From positions 164,627-228,626 of the forward strand of contig NZ_LKKO01000047.1 of the NCBI RefSeq assembly GCF_001455965.1: DNA of 64,000 nt. Reading direction: 5' to 3'. Below are positions 8,228 through 17,059 of the stretch, in pieces. Each line of letters begins with the position of its first letter. The first letter of the stretch is position 1. The notes beneath the pieces are model-generated. The model had not been told where the DNA came from. It saw only the letters and a program-made list of their open reading frames with translations, and ran no database searches. The translations under genes were made by a program, and so were the position numbers. The DNA is from Methylobacterium sp. GXS13. Lineage in GTDB: Bacteria; Pseudomonadota; Alphaproteobacteria; Rhizobiales; Beijerinckiaceae.

Positions 8228-9469
8228 ATGAACATGGAGATCCGGAAGGCCGAGGGGCAGCCGCTGACGACCGCGGATCGCCAGCAAGCTGTCACCGAAT
8301 CATTGCGGCAGATCGCTCGGATGTCGCGGTTCGTGGACCGCAAGAAGGGCATCCGGTCCTACCAGAACCACGTCAAGAACGATCCCTGGATCCCAATCCT
8401 GTTCGTCGTCTGCTTCGTGCTGCCGACGCTGGCCGGTGCCTTATATTTCGGTGTCATCGCCTCGGACCGTTACGTCAGCCAGGCGCGGTTCGCGATCCGC
8501 CCGGCGCTCGGCGCCGCCGACAAGGGGTCGCCTGACTCGGTTGGAACCTCTTCAGGCGTCCCCAGCCAAATGGTGGCGCAGGACACGCTGATCACCTACG
8601 AGTACATCCTCAGCCGGCCCATGCTGGAAACGATCGAAGCGAAGCTTCCGATCCGCGAGTGGTTCAGCCGCGACAGCATCGATTACTTTTCCCGCTTCGA
8701 TCCCGACAAGCCGATCGAAAAGTTCGTCCGCTATTGGAAGCGGCGGATCGGCGTCGAGGTCGAATCCGGCTCCGGCATCATGTCGCTCACGGTCGAGGCT
8801 TTCGACCCCGATGAGTCCCTTGCCATCGCGAAAGCCGTGATGGCGGAGGCCGAGCGGATGGTGAACGACCTCAGCGTAAAGTCGCGCGCGGACGCGGTCG
8901 CCGAAAGCACGCGCGAGCTGAGGCTCGCCGAAGAGCGTATGCTGAAGATCCGTTTGGCGACGCGGGACCTGCGCAACCGCGAAGGCGTGCTCGACGCTCA
9001 GAAGTCCAACGAGGCGAATCTTAAGGTCATATCCGAGCTGCGGGCGGCCCGGATCAACCTGGCGGTCCAGCTTGCCATCGGCCAGCGCGACCTCGGCCCG
9101 GACTCCCGCCGGATCATCGACATCAAGCAGCAGATCAAGGATCTCGACGAGAACATCGCCCGGATCGAGAGGCAATCGGCCAGCCAGGATCCGGAGCAGA
9201 AGCGCCTGCTCTCGGACGCCCTGACCCGGTTCGAGGGCCTCGAGAACGATCGCAAGAACGCCGAGAAATACTACCAGCAGGTGCTGACCGCCCATGAGCG
9301 GGCTCGCATCATCGCGGCCCGTCAGATCGAGTTCTTCAGCCCGATCGTCGAGCCGGTGAAGGCGGAATCCTCGGTCGAACCGCGGCGGATCCTGATGATC
9401 AGCCTGGTCACCGCGGGCGCTGCCGTGCTGTTCGCCACGTCGATGTTCGCCCGGAAGATGATGAACTGA
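8228..9469 (+). CDS. Capsule polysaccharide export inner-membrane protein, KpsE/Wzz-like
   Basis: A 413-residue polysaccharide co-polymerase/export adaptor. A membrane helix at about residues 56-77 (WIPILFVVCFVLPTLAGALYF) and another at about 388-406 flank a large periplasmic region. That region is predicted to be coiled-coil rich at about 225-345 (many Arg/Glu/Leu heptads, for example STRELRLAEERMLKIRLATRD). The topology matches KpsE, CtrB and RkpR, which link the ABC exporter to the outer-membrane OPX channel. It sits 130 bp after the KpsT-like ATPase, consistent with one transcript. ATG 8228 is preceded by GGGGA. Confidence 0.88.
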   Translation: MNMEIRKAEGQPLTTADRQQAVTESLRQIARMSRFVDRKKGIRSYQNHVKNDPWIPILFVVCFVLPTLAGALYFGVIASDRYVSQARFAIRPALGAADKGSPDSVGTSSGVPSQMVAQDTLITYEYILSRPMLETIEAKLPIREWFSRDSIDYFSRFDPDKPIEKFVRYWKRRIGVEVESGSGIMSLTVEAFDPDESLAIAKAVMAEAERMVNDLSVKSRADAVAESTRELRLAEERMLKIRLATRDLRNREGVLDAQKSNEANLKVISELRAARINLAVQLAIGQRDLGPDSRRIIDIKQQIKDLDENIARIERQSASQDPEQKRLLSDALTRFEGLENDRKNAEKYYQQVLTAHERARIIAARQIEFFSPIVEPVKAESSVEPRRILMISLVTAGAAVLFATSMFARKMMN

Positions 9470-9480
9470 GGCGATCCGGG

Positions 9481-10050
9481 TCAGCCTCTCGTGGCTGGCC
9501 CGCCTGTCCAGCCCTCCGCACGCCAGCCCTCGGCGCGCTCGTCGAGGTCGATCGAGCCGGCGCGGTCGAGGATCGCCATCACCCGGTCGGCTTGGTGGTC
9601 TTCCGCCCGGACCGTCACGAGGGTTCCACCGCGGCGCACGCCCTCGGCATAAGTTTCGGCTTCGCCCTCGGTGAGGCCGGCCCCCGTGAGGCCGCCGATC
9701 AGGCCGCCCGCCGCCGCGCCAACCCCCGCGCCCGTCGCGGCTGCCACCAGCCAGCCTGCCGCAACCACCGGCCCGAGGCCGGGAATCGCCAGCAAGCCGA
9801 GGCCCGCCAGGAGCCCGGCGCCGCCGCCCAGGACCGTGCCGACGGTGGCGCCGGTTCCGGCGGCGTCCACGGGATCGACCACGTCGGGATGAGGATCGCC
9901 GAATGGCCGATCTTGGATCGCGGCCGGCTCGGCTCGGTTCGCCAGAATGCTGATGTCCCCGTGGGGGATGCCCGCGGATTCCAACTGGTCGACCACGCCC
10001 GTGGCGGTGTCGTACTCGTCGAACAGGGCGGTGAGGACGCGCGCGGCCAT
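9481..10050 (-). CDS. General-stress-type glycine-zipper protein
   Basis: A 189-residue protein. The N-terminal part (ALFDEYDTATGVVDQLESAG...ISIL, residues about 6-38) resembles the YflT/GsiB-type 'general stress protein 17M' module. The middle, about 65-130, is almost pure Gly/Ala/Val/Leu with GxxxG repeats (GTVLGGGAGLLAGLGLL, GAGVGAAAGGLIGGLTGAG), a glycine zipper that can insert in a membrane. The C-terminal part (TLVTVRAEDHQADRVMAIL) is a small alpha/beta segment. A stress or envelope role is inferred; the partner is unknown. Its stop is 11 bp from the convergent KpsE-like gene. Confidence 0.75.
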   Translation of the reverse strand: MAARVLTALFDEYDTATGVVDQLESAGIPHGDISILANRAEPAAIQDRPFGDPHPDVVDPVDAAGTGATVGTVLGGGAGLLAGLGLLAIPGLGPVVAAGWLVAAATGAGVGAAAGGLIGGLTGAGLTEGEAETYAEGVRRGGTLVTVRAEDHQADRVMAILDRAGSIDLDERAEGWRAEGWTGGPATRG

Positions 10051-10129
10051 GCAGGCTCTTTCGTTCGGTTGTCTGCCGCCCGGACAAGTGGCGAACGCCG
10101 TGCGGGTTCCGCCGGCGCCGGCCCGGTTC

Positions 10130-10148
10130 TTAACGGCACGCTAACCAT
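10130..10148 (+). promoter_or_regulatory. CtrA-like site upstream of flhA
   Basis: TTAA (10130-10133), seven bases, then CTAACCAT (10141-10148). The CtrA consensus is TTAA-N7-TTAAC, so one base differs, and the second half extends into the TTAACCAT-type form. It lies 70 bp ahead of the chosen flhA start. ctrA itself is 6 kb away in the same window. Confidence 0.55.
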
Positions 10149-10153
10149 CCCCT

Positions 10154-10168
10154 CGGCAGATCTTGCCG
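10154..10168. promoter_or_regulatory. Flagellar palindrome CGGCAGATCTTGCCG (flhA copy)
   Basis: A CGGCA-N5-TGCCG palindrome, extended to CTCGGCA/TGCCGAG (10152-10170). It lies 5 bp downstream of the CtrA-like site and 48 bp before flhA. It shares the pattern CGGCAGANNYTGCCG with 41792-41806 and 49693-49707. The position is suited to repressing a CtrA-driven promoter. Confidence 0.6.
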
Positions 10169-10216
10169 AGTGCCCCCCTCGGATCTTCCGAGTCGGGCGG
10201 CGATGGATCGGGAACG

Positions 10217-12379
10217 ATGGCGGAGACGGCGAGCGTGCCGGCCAAAGGCGGGTCGATGAGCGGGGCCGCCTCGGTCCTGAGTCAGCTCGCGCTGCCGACC
10301 CGCGGCGACCTCCACGCGCTGTCGAAGCGCTCGGACCTCATGTTCGCCACCGGCGTCATGGGCATCCTGGCGGTCCTGATCTTCCCGCTGCCGGCGGTGC
10401 TGCTCGACCTGCTGCTGGCGGTGTCGATCATCACCTCGGTGCTGATCATGATGACCGGCCTGTCGATCGACAACCCGCTCGAATTCACCGTCTTCCCGAC
10501 GCTGCTGCTGATCGCCACGATGCTGCGGCTGGCGCTGAATCTCGCCTCGACACGCCTGATCCTGGGCCACGGCCACGAGGGTACGGCGGCGGCGGGCCAC
10601 GTCATCGAGGCCTTCGGCAACTTCGTGATGGGTGGCAACTTCGTCATCGGGATCATCGTGTTCGCGATCCTGATCATCGTGAACTTCGTGGTCATCACGA
10701 AGGGTTCGGGCCGCATCGCCGAGGTCGCAGCCCGCTTCACCCTCGATGCGATGCCCGGAAAGCAGATGGCGATCGACGCCGATCTTTCCGCGGGCCTGAT
10801 CGACGAGAAGGTCGCCAAGGCCCGCCGGGCTGCCCTGGAGGAGGAGTCGGCGTTCTTCGGCGCGATGGACGGCGCCTCGAAATTCGTCCGCGGCGACGCG
10901 GTGGCGGCGCTGCTGATCACGTTCATCAACGTCGTCGGGGGCATCATCATCGGTGTCGCGCAGCAGGGCCTCAGCTTCGGCGACGCCGCGAAGAGCTACA
11001 CCCTCCTCACCATCGGCGACGGGCTGGCCAGCCAGGTCCCGGCCCTGATCGTCTCGACGGCGGCCGGCATCCTGGTCTCGAAGGCGGGCGTGCGCGGATC
11101 GGCCGACAAGGCGCTCGGCAAGCAGCTCGCGCATTATCCCAAGGCGCTCGGCATGTCGGCGGCCGTGATGTTCCTTATCGCGCTCCTGCCCGGCATGCCG
11201 ATGCTGCCGTTCCTGCTGCTCGGCGGCGGGGCGGGCTACGCCGCCTGGCGCACCAACAAGACCGCCAACGAGGCGCCCCCGCTCGACGCACAGGGCGTCC
11301 CGATGGATGCCAAGGCGGTTGCGGCCGCGGCGACCGCCGCCAAGGAAGAGACGGTCACCGACCTACTCAAGCTCGACGACCTGAAGCTCGAGATGGGCTA
11401 CGCGCTCCTCGCCTTGGTCAACGGCGAGGGCCAGGACCGACTCACCGACCAGATCAAAGCACTACGCCGACAGCTCGCGGCCGAGCTCGGCTTCGTGATG
11501 CCGTCGGTGCGGATCCTCGACAACGTCCAGCTCGACGCCAATTCCTACGTAGTGCGGGTCAAGGAGATCGAGGCCGGCACTGGCCGGATCTTCCCGGGCC
11601 AATTCATGGCCATGGACCCGATGGGCGGCCAGGTGCAGCTTCCCGGCCAGCATATGCTCGAGCCGACCTTCGGTCTGCCAGCGACCTGGATCGACGCGTC
11701 CCTGCGCGATCAGGCGCAGCTCAAGGGCTACACGGTGGTCGATGCCGCCACCGTGGTCTCGACGCACCTGACCGAGCTGATCAAGGCCCACGTCTCCGAA
11801 CTCCTCAACCACGTCGAGGTCTCGAAGCTGCTGCGCGAGCTGCCCAAGGAACATGCCGAATTGCTGAAGGAGATCGTGCCCTCGCAGATCTCGACCACCG
11901 GCGTGCAGCGGGTGTTGCAGTTCCTGCTGTCCGAGCGGGTCTCGATCCGCGATCTCGGGGCGATCGTGGAAGGCATCGCGGAAGTTGCCGGCGCGGTGAA
12001 GAATCCCCGCGACGTGGTCGAGCATGTCCGCGCCCGGCTCGGGCGGCAGATCTGCGCCCAGTACCAGGACCAGAACAGCACCTTGCCGATCATCACCCTG
12101 TCGCCGGCTTGGGAGCAGGCCTTCATGGAATCGATCGTCGGCGAGCGCGAGGAGCGCTACCTGGCGATGCAGCCCTCCAAGCTCAGTGAATTCGTTACCG
12201 CAGTCCGCGATCGCTTCGAGGCTGCGGCCCGCCAGGGCGAGATGCCGGTGCTGGTGACCTCGGCGCAATCGCGGCCGTTCGTGCGCTCGATCATCGAGCG
12301 CTTCCGCCGGGAAACCCCGGTGATGAGCCAAGCCGAGATCCACCCGCGGGCGCGGCTGCGCACGGTGGGATCGATCTGA
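10217..12379 (+). CDS. flhA: Flagellar biosynthesis protein FlhA
   Basis: A 720-residue core component of the flagellar type III export gate. The N-terminal half carries about eight membrane helices, starting with MFATGVMGILAVLIFPLPAV. The conserved cytoplasmic FHIPEP-type loop follows the fourth helix (ITKGSGRIAEVAARFTLDAMPGKQMAIDAD). The C-terminal half (residues about 360-720) is the cytoplasmic docking domain. ATG 10217 is chosen over 10163, which lies next to the palindrome; ATG 10256 is also possible. It is a single-gene unit here, away from other export genes, with its own CtrA-like and palindromic sites. Confidence 0.95.
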   Translation: MAETASVPAKGGSMSGAASVLSQLALPTRGDLHALSKRSDLMFATGVMGILAVLIFPLPAVLLDLLLAVSIITSVLIMMTGLSIDNPLEFTVFPTLLLIATMLRLALNLASTRLILGHGHEGTAAAGHVIEAFGNFVMGGNFVIGIIVFAILIIVNFVVITKGSGRIAEVAARFTLDAMPGKQMAIDADLSAGLIDEKVAKARRAALEEESAFFGAMDGASKFVRGDAVAALLITFINVVGGIIIGVAQQGLSFGDAAKSYTLLTIGDGLASQVPALIVSTAAGILVSKAGVRGSADKALGKQLAHYPKALGMSAAVMFLIALLPGMPMLPFLLLGGGAGYAAWRTNKTANEAPPLDAQGVPMDAKAVAAAATAAKEETVTDLLKLDDLKLEMGYALLALVNGEGQDRLTDQIKALRRQLAAELGFVMPSVRILDNVQLDANSYVVRVKEIEAGTGRIFPGQFMAMDPMGGQVQLPGQHMLEPTFGLPATWIDASLRDQAQLKGYTVVDAATVVSTHLTELIKAHVSELLNHVEVSKLLRELPKEHAELLKEIVPSQISTTGVQRVLQFLLSERVSIRDLGAIVEGIAEVAGAVKNPRDVVEHVRARLGRQICAQYQDQNSTLPIITLSPAWEQAFMESIVGEREERYLAMQPSKLSEFVTAVRDRFEAAARQGEMPVLVTSAQSRPFVRSIIERFRRETPVMSQAEIHPRARLRTVGSI

Positions 12380-12695
12380 GGGACGGCGACTGGGCCCCAC
12401 GCGCTACAGCGCGACGGGCAAGGCGCGTAGCCGAAGACAGGGGAGTTGAGCGGAGGGCGAAGCACTCAGCCGACCATTCCGGGGCGGGTCGGCGAACGCG
12501 AGTCCGAAACCGCGGGCTTGGCCGAGACCCATGCCGCGTGCATTTCTGGATTTGGGGCTTTGCGCACGGCGCCGGAAGGCCACGTTGGCTTGTCCGGCAA
12601 CGGTCCCATGGTCGACGAAAGACGCAGACGCGATCCGCGGCAGGCTTTCAACACCATGCGGGGCGAGTCGGCCTCCTCGGCTCAGATCGTCCGGC
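12380..12695. other. Intergenic region, nothing recognised
   Basis: A 316-bp gap between convergent flhA and the flippase-like gene. No reading frame has a plausible start and family resemblance, and no strong hairpin was found by eye. Some short self-complementary stretches occur near 12395-12420. Confidence 0.5.
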
Positions 12696-13757
12696 TCAGA
12701 TCGCCTTGTGCTTCAGCTCACGCTCCAGCTCGTGCGCATCGAGCCCGGGCACGACCACCGGCGGTTCCGGCACGGTCGGAGACGTCGTGGCGGGCGTCGC
12801 GATGGCCGCGGCGAGCCGGGAGCGCTCGAAGAGTACCACGACGATCACCGAAATCAGGGCGGGGATCCAAAAGTAGAAAATTCGAAAGATGATCACCGCC
12901 GCGATGATCGCGTCTTTCTGGGCATCGTCCGTGATGTGCATCGCGGTGATGAACACGATCTCGAACACCCCGAGGCCGCCTGGAGCGTGCGAGGCGAGCG
13001 CCACCGAGAACGAGGCGAGGAAGATCGCCAGAACCGGGATGAAGCCGGGGTTCATCGCGTCCGGCAGGGCGAAGTAGATGATGCCGGCGGCACCCAGAAG
13101 CTCCAGCGGTGCGGCCAGCAGCTGGCGAGCCATGATCCCGGGCCGGGGATATTCGAGCTTGAACGAGCGAATGTGAAGCGGGCGCAGGTGCAGGATCGAG
13201 CCGAGCACATAGAGCGCTACGAAGCCGAGCATGCCGCAGCCGACGATCAGGGCCGTCTTGGGATCGGTGAGGAAGCCAGGAAGCCTTCCTTCGAGGCGGG
13301 TCAGCAGATTCGGGTCCACCACCAGGGTGAAACCGCCGAGCAGGACCGTGCCGAGGAAGAACGTGAAGGAGCATAGGGCCACCAGAACCGCGACCTGGGC
13401 GGCCGAGAGGCCCTTGGCCGTGTAGGCCCTGTAGCGGACCAAGGCGCCCGAGAAGACCGAGGCGCCAATGTTGTGCGACAGTGCGTAGGTGGTGAAGGAG
13501 CAGAGCGAGACGAACAACAGCGAGATGTGATGCACGCCCAGGTGCAGCAGCGCGATCCGATCGTACCAAGCCAGGGCCGCGTAGGCCACGAGGGTCGAGA
13601 GGGCCGCCAGCAGGATGCGGTGGGGCGGGATCGCCAGGATCGCGGACCAGATCGCCGAAAGCGAGGTGGTCTTCAACTCTTGATAGAGAAAGTAGCCCGA
13701 TACGACGACCGCTGCGAGACCGATCAACGGCCAGATGAACTCGCTGAGCTTCTTCAT
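12696..13757 (-). CDS. Lysylphosphatidylglycerol synthase/flippase-like membrane protein (UPF0104)
   Basis: A 353-residue protein with about eight hydrophobic segments, beginning WPLIGLAAVVVSGYFLY. It belongs to the YbhN/AglD/MprF N-terminal superfamily, shown by LVAYAALAWYDRIALL, SHNIGASVFSGALVRYRAYTAKG and HAPGGLGVFE, all highly conserved in the group. Members flip or act on lipids; this one lacks the soluble MprF synthase domain, so it cannot be called an aminoacyl-PG synthase. ATG 13757 (MKKLSEF) is preferred to the in-frame start at 13802. The C-terminus is a proline-rich then charged tail. It stands alone between flhA and fliJ. Confidence 0.85.
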   Translation of the reverse strand: MKKLSEFIWPLIGLAAVVVSGYFLYQELKTTSLSAIWSAILAIPPHRILLAALSTLVAYAALAWYDRIALLHLGVHHISLLFVSLCSFTTYALSHNIGASVFSGALVRYRAYTAKGLSAAQVAVLVALCSFTFFLGTVLLGGFTLVVDPNLLTRLEGRLPGFLTDPKTALIVGCGMLGFVALYVLGSILHLRPLHIRSFKLEYPRPGIMARQLLAAPLELLGAAGIIYFALPDAMNPGFIPVLAIFLASFSVALASHAPGGLGVFEIVFITAMHITDDAQKDAIIAAVIIFRIFYFWIPALISVIVVVLFERSRLAAAIATPATTSPTVPEPPVVVPGLDAHELERELKHKAI

Positions 13758-13954
13758 GTAAACCGACGCCCCGGGGAGTGCCCCTGATGCGCCGCCATGC
13801 AACGCGCCGCAAGCGGATCGAGGCCATCGCGATCCCCCTTGTCAGGTGATCGTGACGGTTTCGTGCCGCGTTGCCGGCACATCACACACGGATTGGGCGA
13901 AATGGCCCTCCGAGAAGGTGCAACGCGTAGGTGCGTAAGCCCCTATCGAGACCG

Positions 13955-14362
13955 TCAGCCGCGGGCGCGGTTAAGACCGATGCCATCCATGGCGGCTTGG
14001 TCCCGGATCGCGTCGGCGGCGCGCTCGGCGGTGCGCTCGCGATCGTTCAGGATCTCGACCTTCTTGAGTTCCTCGAACGCCTCGCCGAGCTCAGCCTTGG
14101 CCTCTGCCAGCTGGCCTTCCAGTGCCTGAGCGGACTGGCGCATGTTGTCCCGGCGGCCGGCGCCGGCGCGTGCGTAGGTCGGATAGGCGAAATGCCCGAC
14201 ATCGGTGATGCCCGCGCGGGCTTCCTCGACGGCGACCTCCCGGTCGAGTTCCACCGCCATGCGCTGGAAGTCGGCCATCATCATTTCGATCTGGGTCACA
14301 CGCCGCCGCTTCTCATCAACCTGGAAGCGACGCAGCCGGATCAGCGTGTCACGCGATTTCAT
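13955..14362 (-). CDS. fliJ: Flagellar export chaperone FliJ
   Basis: A 135-residue, highly charged, almost entirely coiled-coil protein (MKSRDTLIRLRRFQVDEKRRRVTQIEMMM...), as expected of FliJ. FliJ is the central stalk that couples the FliI ATPase to the export gate. It lies directly downstream of fliI on the same strand, the classic order, with a 149-bp spacer holding a perfect hairpin. The start is set at ATG 14362 because the in-frame extension (MRGVSVP) adds nothing conserved. Confidence 0.88.
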   Translation of the reverse strand: MKSRDTLIRLRRFQVDEKRRRVTQIEMMMADFQRMAVELDREVAVEEARAGITDVGHFAYPTYARAGAGRRDNMRQSAQALEGQLAEAKAELGEAFEELKKVEILNDRERTAERAADAIRDQAAMDGIGLNRARG

Positions 14363-14426
14363 TGGGACGCTCACTCCACGCAACGCTTGGGGCCGCGTCG
14401 AGGACCATGCCCGACCCGTGCCCTAA

Positions 14427-14450
14427 GCAGGTTCGCAACGGCGAACCTGC
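14427..14450 (-). terminator. Perfect hairpin between fliI and fliJ
   Basis: GCAGGTTCGC (14427-14436) and GCGAACCTGC (14441-14450) pair perfectly with a 4-nt loop. There is no T run. It may attenuate or stabilise the fliI-fliJ message rather than end it. Confidence 0.45.
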
Positions 14451-14511
14451 CCAGACCCTCGTATCGCATCACTCAATGCACCCAAGCGGTTACCGCTTCG
14501 CTGCACGATGC

Positions 14512-15864
14512 CTAGGCCCCGCCGACGATCTGGCTGAGCCGTGCGTAACCATCGCCGATGGACGTTGCTTCTTCCTTACCCTGCCCCAGAAAAGCCTCAA
14601 GATCCGGCATGAGCGCCACGGCCTCGTCGACCTCCTGGGACGAGCCTGCCCGGTAGGCGCCGAGCCGGATCAACTCCTCCATGTCGGCATAGGTGGAGAG
14701 CACCCGGCGGGCTGGGCGGACCACCGGGAGGTAGGCCGGGTCGCAGGAGCGCGGCATGGTCCGGGAGACCGAGCGCAGGACGTTGATCGCCGGATAGCGC
14801 CCGCGCTCGGCGATCGCCCGCTCCATGACGATGTGACCGTCGAGGATACCGCGGACCGCATCGGCCACCGGCTCATTGTGATCGTCACCCTCAACCAGCA
14901 CGGTGAAGAGGGCCGAGATCGTACCGAGGCCGACGCCGGGGCCAGCCCGCTCCAGCAGGCGCGGCAATTCGGAGAAGACGGTCGGCGTATAGCCCTTGGC
15001 GGTGGGCGGCTCGCCGGCGGCCAATCCGATGTCGCGCTGGGCCATGGCGAAGCGGGTGATCGAATCGATCATGCACAGGACCTTCGCGCCCTGATCGCGG
15101 AAATGCTCGGCCACCGAGAGGGTCACGTAGGCGGCGTTGCGGCGCATGAGCGCCGGCTCGTCCGAGGTCGCCACCACCACCACAGAGCGGGCGAGGCCGG
15201 CGGCACCGAGATCGTCCTGCAGGAACTCCTGGACCTCGCGGCCGCGCTCGCCCACGAGGCCGATCACCGCCACGTCGGCCGCGGTGTAGCGGGCGAGCAT
15301 CGACAGCAGCACCGACTTGCCGACGCCGGAACCGGCGAAGATCCCCATCCGCTGCCCGGCACACATGGTCAGGAAGGTGTTGATGCACCGGACCCCGAGA
15401 TCCAGCGGTCCGCCGACGCGGGCGCGGGCATGGGCGGGGGGCGGGTCCGCGCGGAGCGAATAGATGTCCGGGCCTTGCGGCAGCGGCCCGAGCCCGTCGA
15501 CCGGCCGGCCCAACGCATCGATCACCCGGCCGAGCCAGGCGTTCGTCGGACGGATCGCCCCCGCCGATTCGTCGCGCACATAGGCCGGGCAGCCCCGGCG
15601 GACGCCCTCCAGGGAGCCGAACGGCATGGCCAGCGCCCGGTCGCCCTGAAAGCCGATGATCTCGCACGGCACCAGCCCGAGGCCGTTGGCGCCCTCCACG
15701 TCGATCCGGCCACCGAGCCGCATGGCGGCCACGGGACCGGCGACCTCGACCAGCAGGCCGCGGATCGCCACCACACGGCCGAACGTTTCAAGCACCTCGA
15801 TGCGATCGAGGGCGGCCTGGGCCGCTGCGAGGTTGGTAACGGACCTTGCCGGATCCTGTGTCAT
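14512..15864 (-). CDS. fliI: Flagellum-specific ATPase FliI
   Basis: A 450-residue F1-beta-like hexameric ATPase of the flagellar export apparatus. The P-loop is AGSGVGKS (177-184). The GERGREVQEF segment follows, then the Walker B strand (AKVLCMIDSITRFAMAQRDI) and the conserved EPPTAKGYTPTVFSELPRLLERAG, which is diagnostic of FliI/SctN. An in-frame ATG at 15915 would add 17 residues; 15864 gives the typical length, but the choice is not certain. It transcribes into fliJ. The upstream gap to ctrA is 421 bp and divergent. Confidence 0.93.
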   Translation of the reverse strand: MTQDPARSVTNLAAAQAALDRIEVLETFGRVVAIRGLLVEVAGPVAAMRLGGRIDVEGANGLGLVPCEIIGFQGDRALAMPFGSLEGVRRGCPAYVRDESAGAIRPTNAWLGRVIDALGRPVDGLGPLPQGPDIYSLRADPPPAHARARVGGPLDLGVRCINTFLTMCAGQRMGIFAGSGVGKSVLLSMLARYTAADVAVIGLVGERGREVQEFLQDDLGAAGLARSVVVVATSDEPALMRRNAAYVTLSVAEHFRDQGAKVLCMIDSITRFAMAQRDIGLAAGEPPTAKGYTPTVFSELPRLLERAGPGVGLGTISALFTVLVEGDDHNEPVADAVRGILDGHIVMERAIAERGRYPAINVLRSVSRTMPRSCDPAYLPVVRPARRVLSTYADMEELIRLGAYRAGSSQEVDEAVALMPDLEAFLGQGKEEATSIGDGYARLSQIVGGA

Positions 15865-16285
15865 CCGCCTCGCTCTCAACGCTTCGTTTACCGGCCTCCT
15901 TAACACTGCGGTCATCGGGCTCGTAGCGGCTCGGTCCGGGCTCCGGCGGCTTTTAACGCTTCACGAAGTCGTCGGGTTGTGGCCGGAGGGTCACAGCCCG
16001 GACCGGGTTGTTACGGGGGAGGCACTTACGCCCAAGCGCGTGGGCGGACCGGTCGTAAACGGAACGGAATCACGGCCCCGGGCGGGGGTGGAGGGACCCA
16101 GTTCCTCCCGTCAAGCTCGCCGGCCGGTGCACGAGACGCTTGCGGGTGGGAATCAGGTTTTGTTAACGATTAATCCATAGCGTTCCACGTCAAGAGCGAC
16201 GGAGCGCCCGTCCACAGGCCGGTGGCGGGTGATCGGTGGGGACGTGTCTGCGCGCTGATGCGGCCGGCGGGGCTGGGGACGGACG
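15865..16285. promoter_or_regulatory. Divergent fliI-ctrA control region
   Basis: A 421-bp gap without a gene. On the ctrA side it holds two GANTC sites, GAATC at 16067-16071 and 16150-16154, which are CcrM methylation targets in alphaproteobacteria. It also holds a TTAA-CGA-TTAA cluster (16163-16173), including TTAACGAT, close to the CtrA half-site TTAACCAT. This resembles the arrangement of the Caulobacter ctrA promoter, where methylation state and CtrA feedback time expression. The -35/-10 elements were not assigned. Confidence 0.5.
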
Positions 16286-16987
16286 ATGCGTGTACTTCTG
16301 ATCGAGGACGATAGCGCGACCGCGCAGAGCATCGAGTTGATGCTCAAGTCCGAGAACTTCAACACCTATACCACCGACCTGGGCGAAGAGGGGATCGACC
16401 TCGGCAAGCTCTACGATTACGACATCATCCTCCTGGATCTGAACCTGCCCGACATGTCGGGCTACGAGGTGCTCCGCAACCTGCGCGTGGCCAAGGTGAA
16501 GACCCCGATCCTGATCCTCTCCGGCATGGCCGGGATCGAGGACAAGGTGAAAGGCCTCGGCTTCGGCGCCGACGACTACCTCACCAAGCCGTTCCACAAG
16601 GACGAGTTGGTCGCTCGCATCCACGCCATCGTGCGCCGGTCGAAGGGCCACGCCCAGTCGGTGATCACCACCGGCGACCTGATCGTGAACCTCGATCAGA
16701 AGACCGTCGAGGTTGGCGGCGCTCGCGTCCACCTGACCGGCAAGGAGTACCAGATGCTGGAACTTCTCTCGCTCCGGAAGGGCACGACGCTCACCAAGGA
16801 GATGTTCCTCAACCATCTCTACGGCGGCATGGACGAGCCCGAGTTGAAGATCATCGACGTGTTCATCTGCAAGCTGCGCAAGAAGCTCGCCAACGCCAGC
16901 CAGGGCAAGAACTACATCGAGACCGTCTGGGGCCGCGGCTACGTGCTGCGCGAGCCGATGGACGCCGAGGAGCGGATGGCGGTCTGA
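16286..16987 (+). CDS. ctrA: Cell-cycle response regulator CtrA
   Basis: A 233-residue OmpR-family DNA-binding response regulator, the alphaproteobacterial master cell-cycle and flagellar regulator. The receiver domain (1-120) has the acidic pair at 8-9, phospho-acceptor D51 (the same number as in Caulobacter) and K101. The winged helix (about 125-228) shows the near-invariant CtrA stretch starting HLTGKEYQMLELLSLRKGT and the end YIETVWGRGYVLR. The C-terminus ERMAV ends in small hydrophobic residues, as in ClpXP-degraded CtrA, although not the Ala-Ala of Caulobacter. An intrinsic terminator follows 26 bp after the stop. Confidence 0.96.
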   Translation: MRVLLIEDDSATAQSIELMLKSENFNTYTTDLGEEGIDLGKLYDYDIILLDLNLPDMSGYEVLRNLRVAKVKTPILILSGMAGIEDKVKGLGFGADDYLTKPFHKDELVARIHAIVRRSKGHAQSVITTGDLIVNLDQKTVEVGGARVHLTGKEYQMLELLSLRKGTTLTKEMFLNHLYGGMDEPELKIIDVFICKLRKKLANASQGKNYIETVWGRGYVLREPMDAEERMAV

Positions 16988-17012
16988 TCCGACCGGGTCA
17001 TCGCCATCTTCG

Positions 17013-17047
17013 AAAAACCCCGTGCGGCTTGGCCGCGCGGGGTTTTC
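17013..17047 (+). terminator. Intrinsic terminator after ctrA (bidirectional)
   Basis: AAAACCCCGTGCGGC pairs with GCCGCGCGGGGTTTT around a TTG loop (one G:T pair). The A run on the left and T run on the right allow termination from both the ctrA side and the convergent protease side. Confidence 0.88.
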
Positions 17048-17059
17048 GCTATCCAGGCC

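Noticed and set aside
15880..15910. CtrA site candidate TTAA...TAAAC upstream of fliI
   Set aside because: The spacer is 9 bases, not 7, and overlaps an AAGGAGG ribosome-binding-like stretch.
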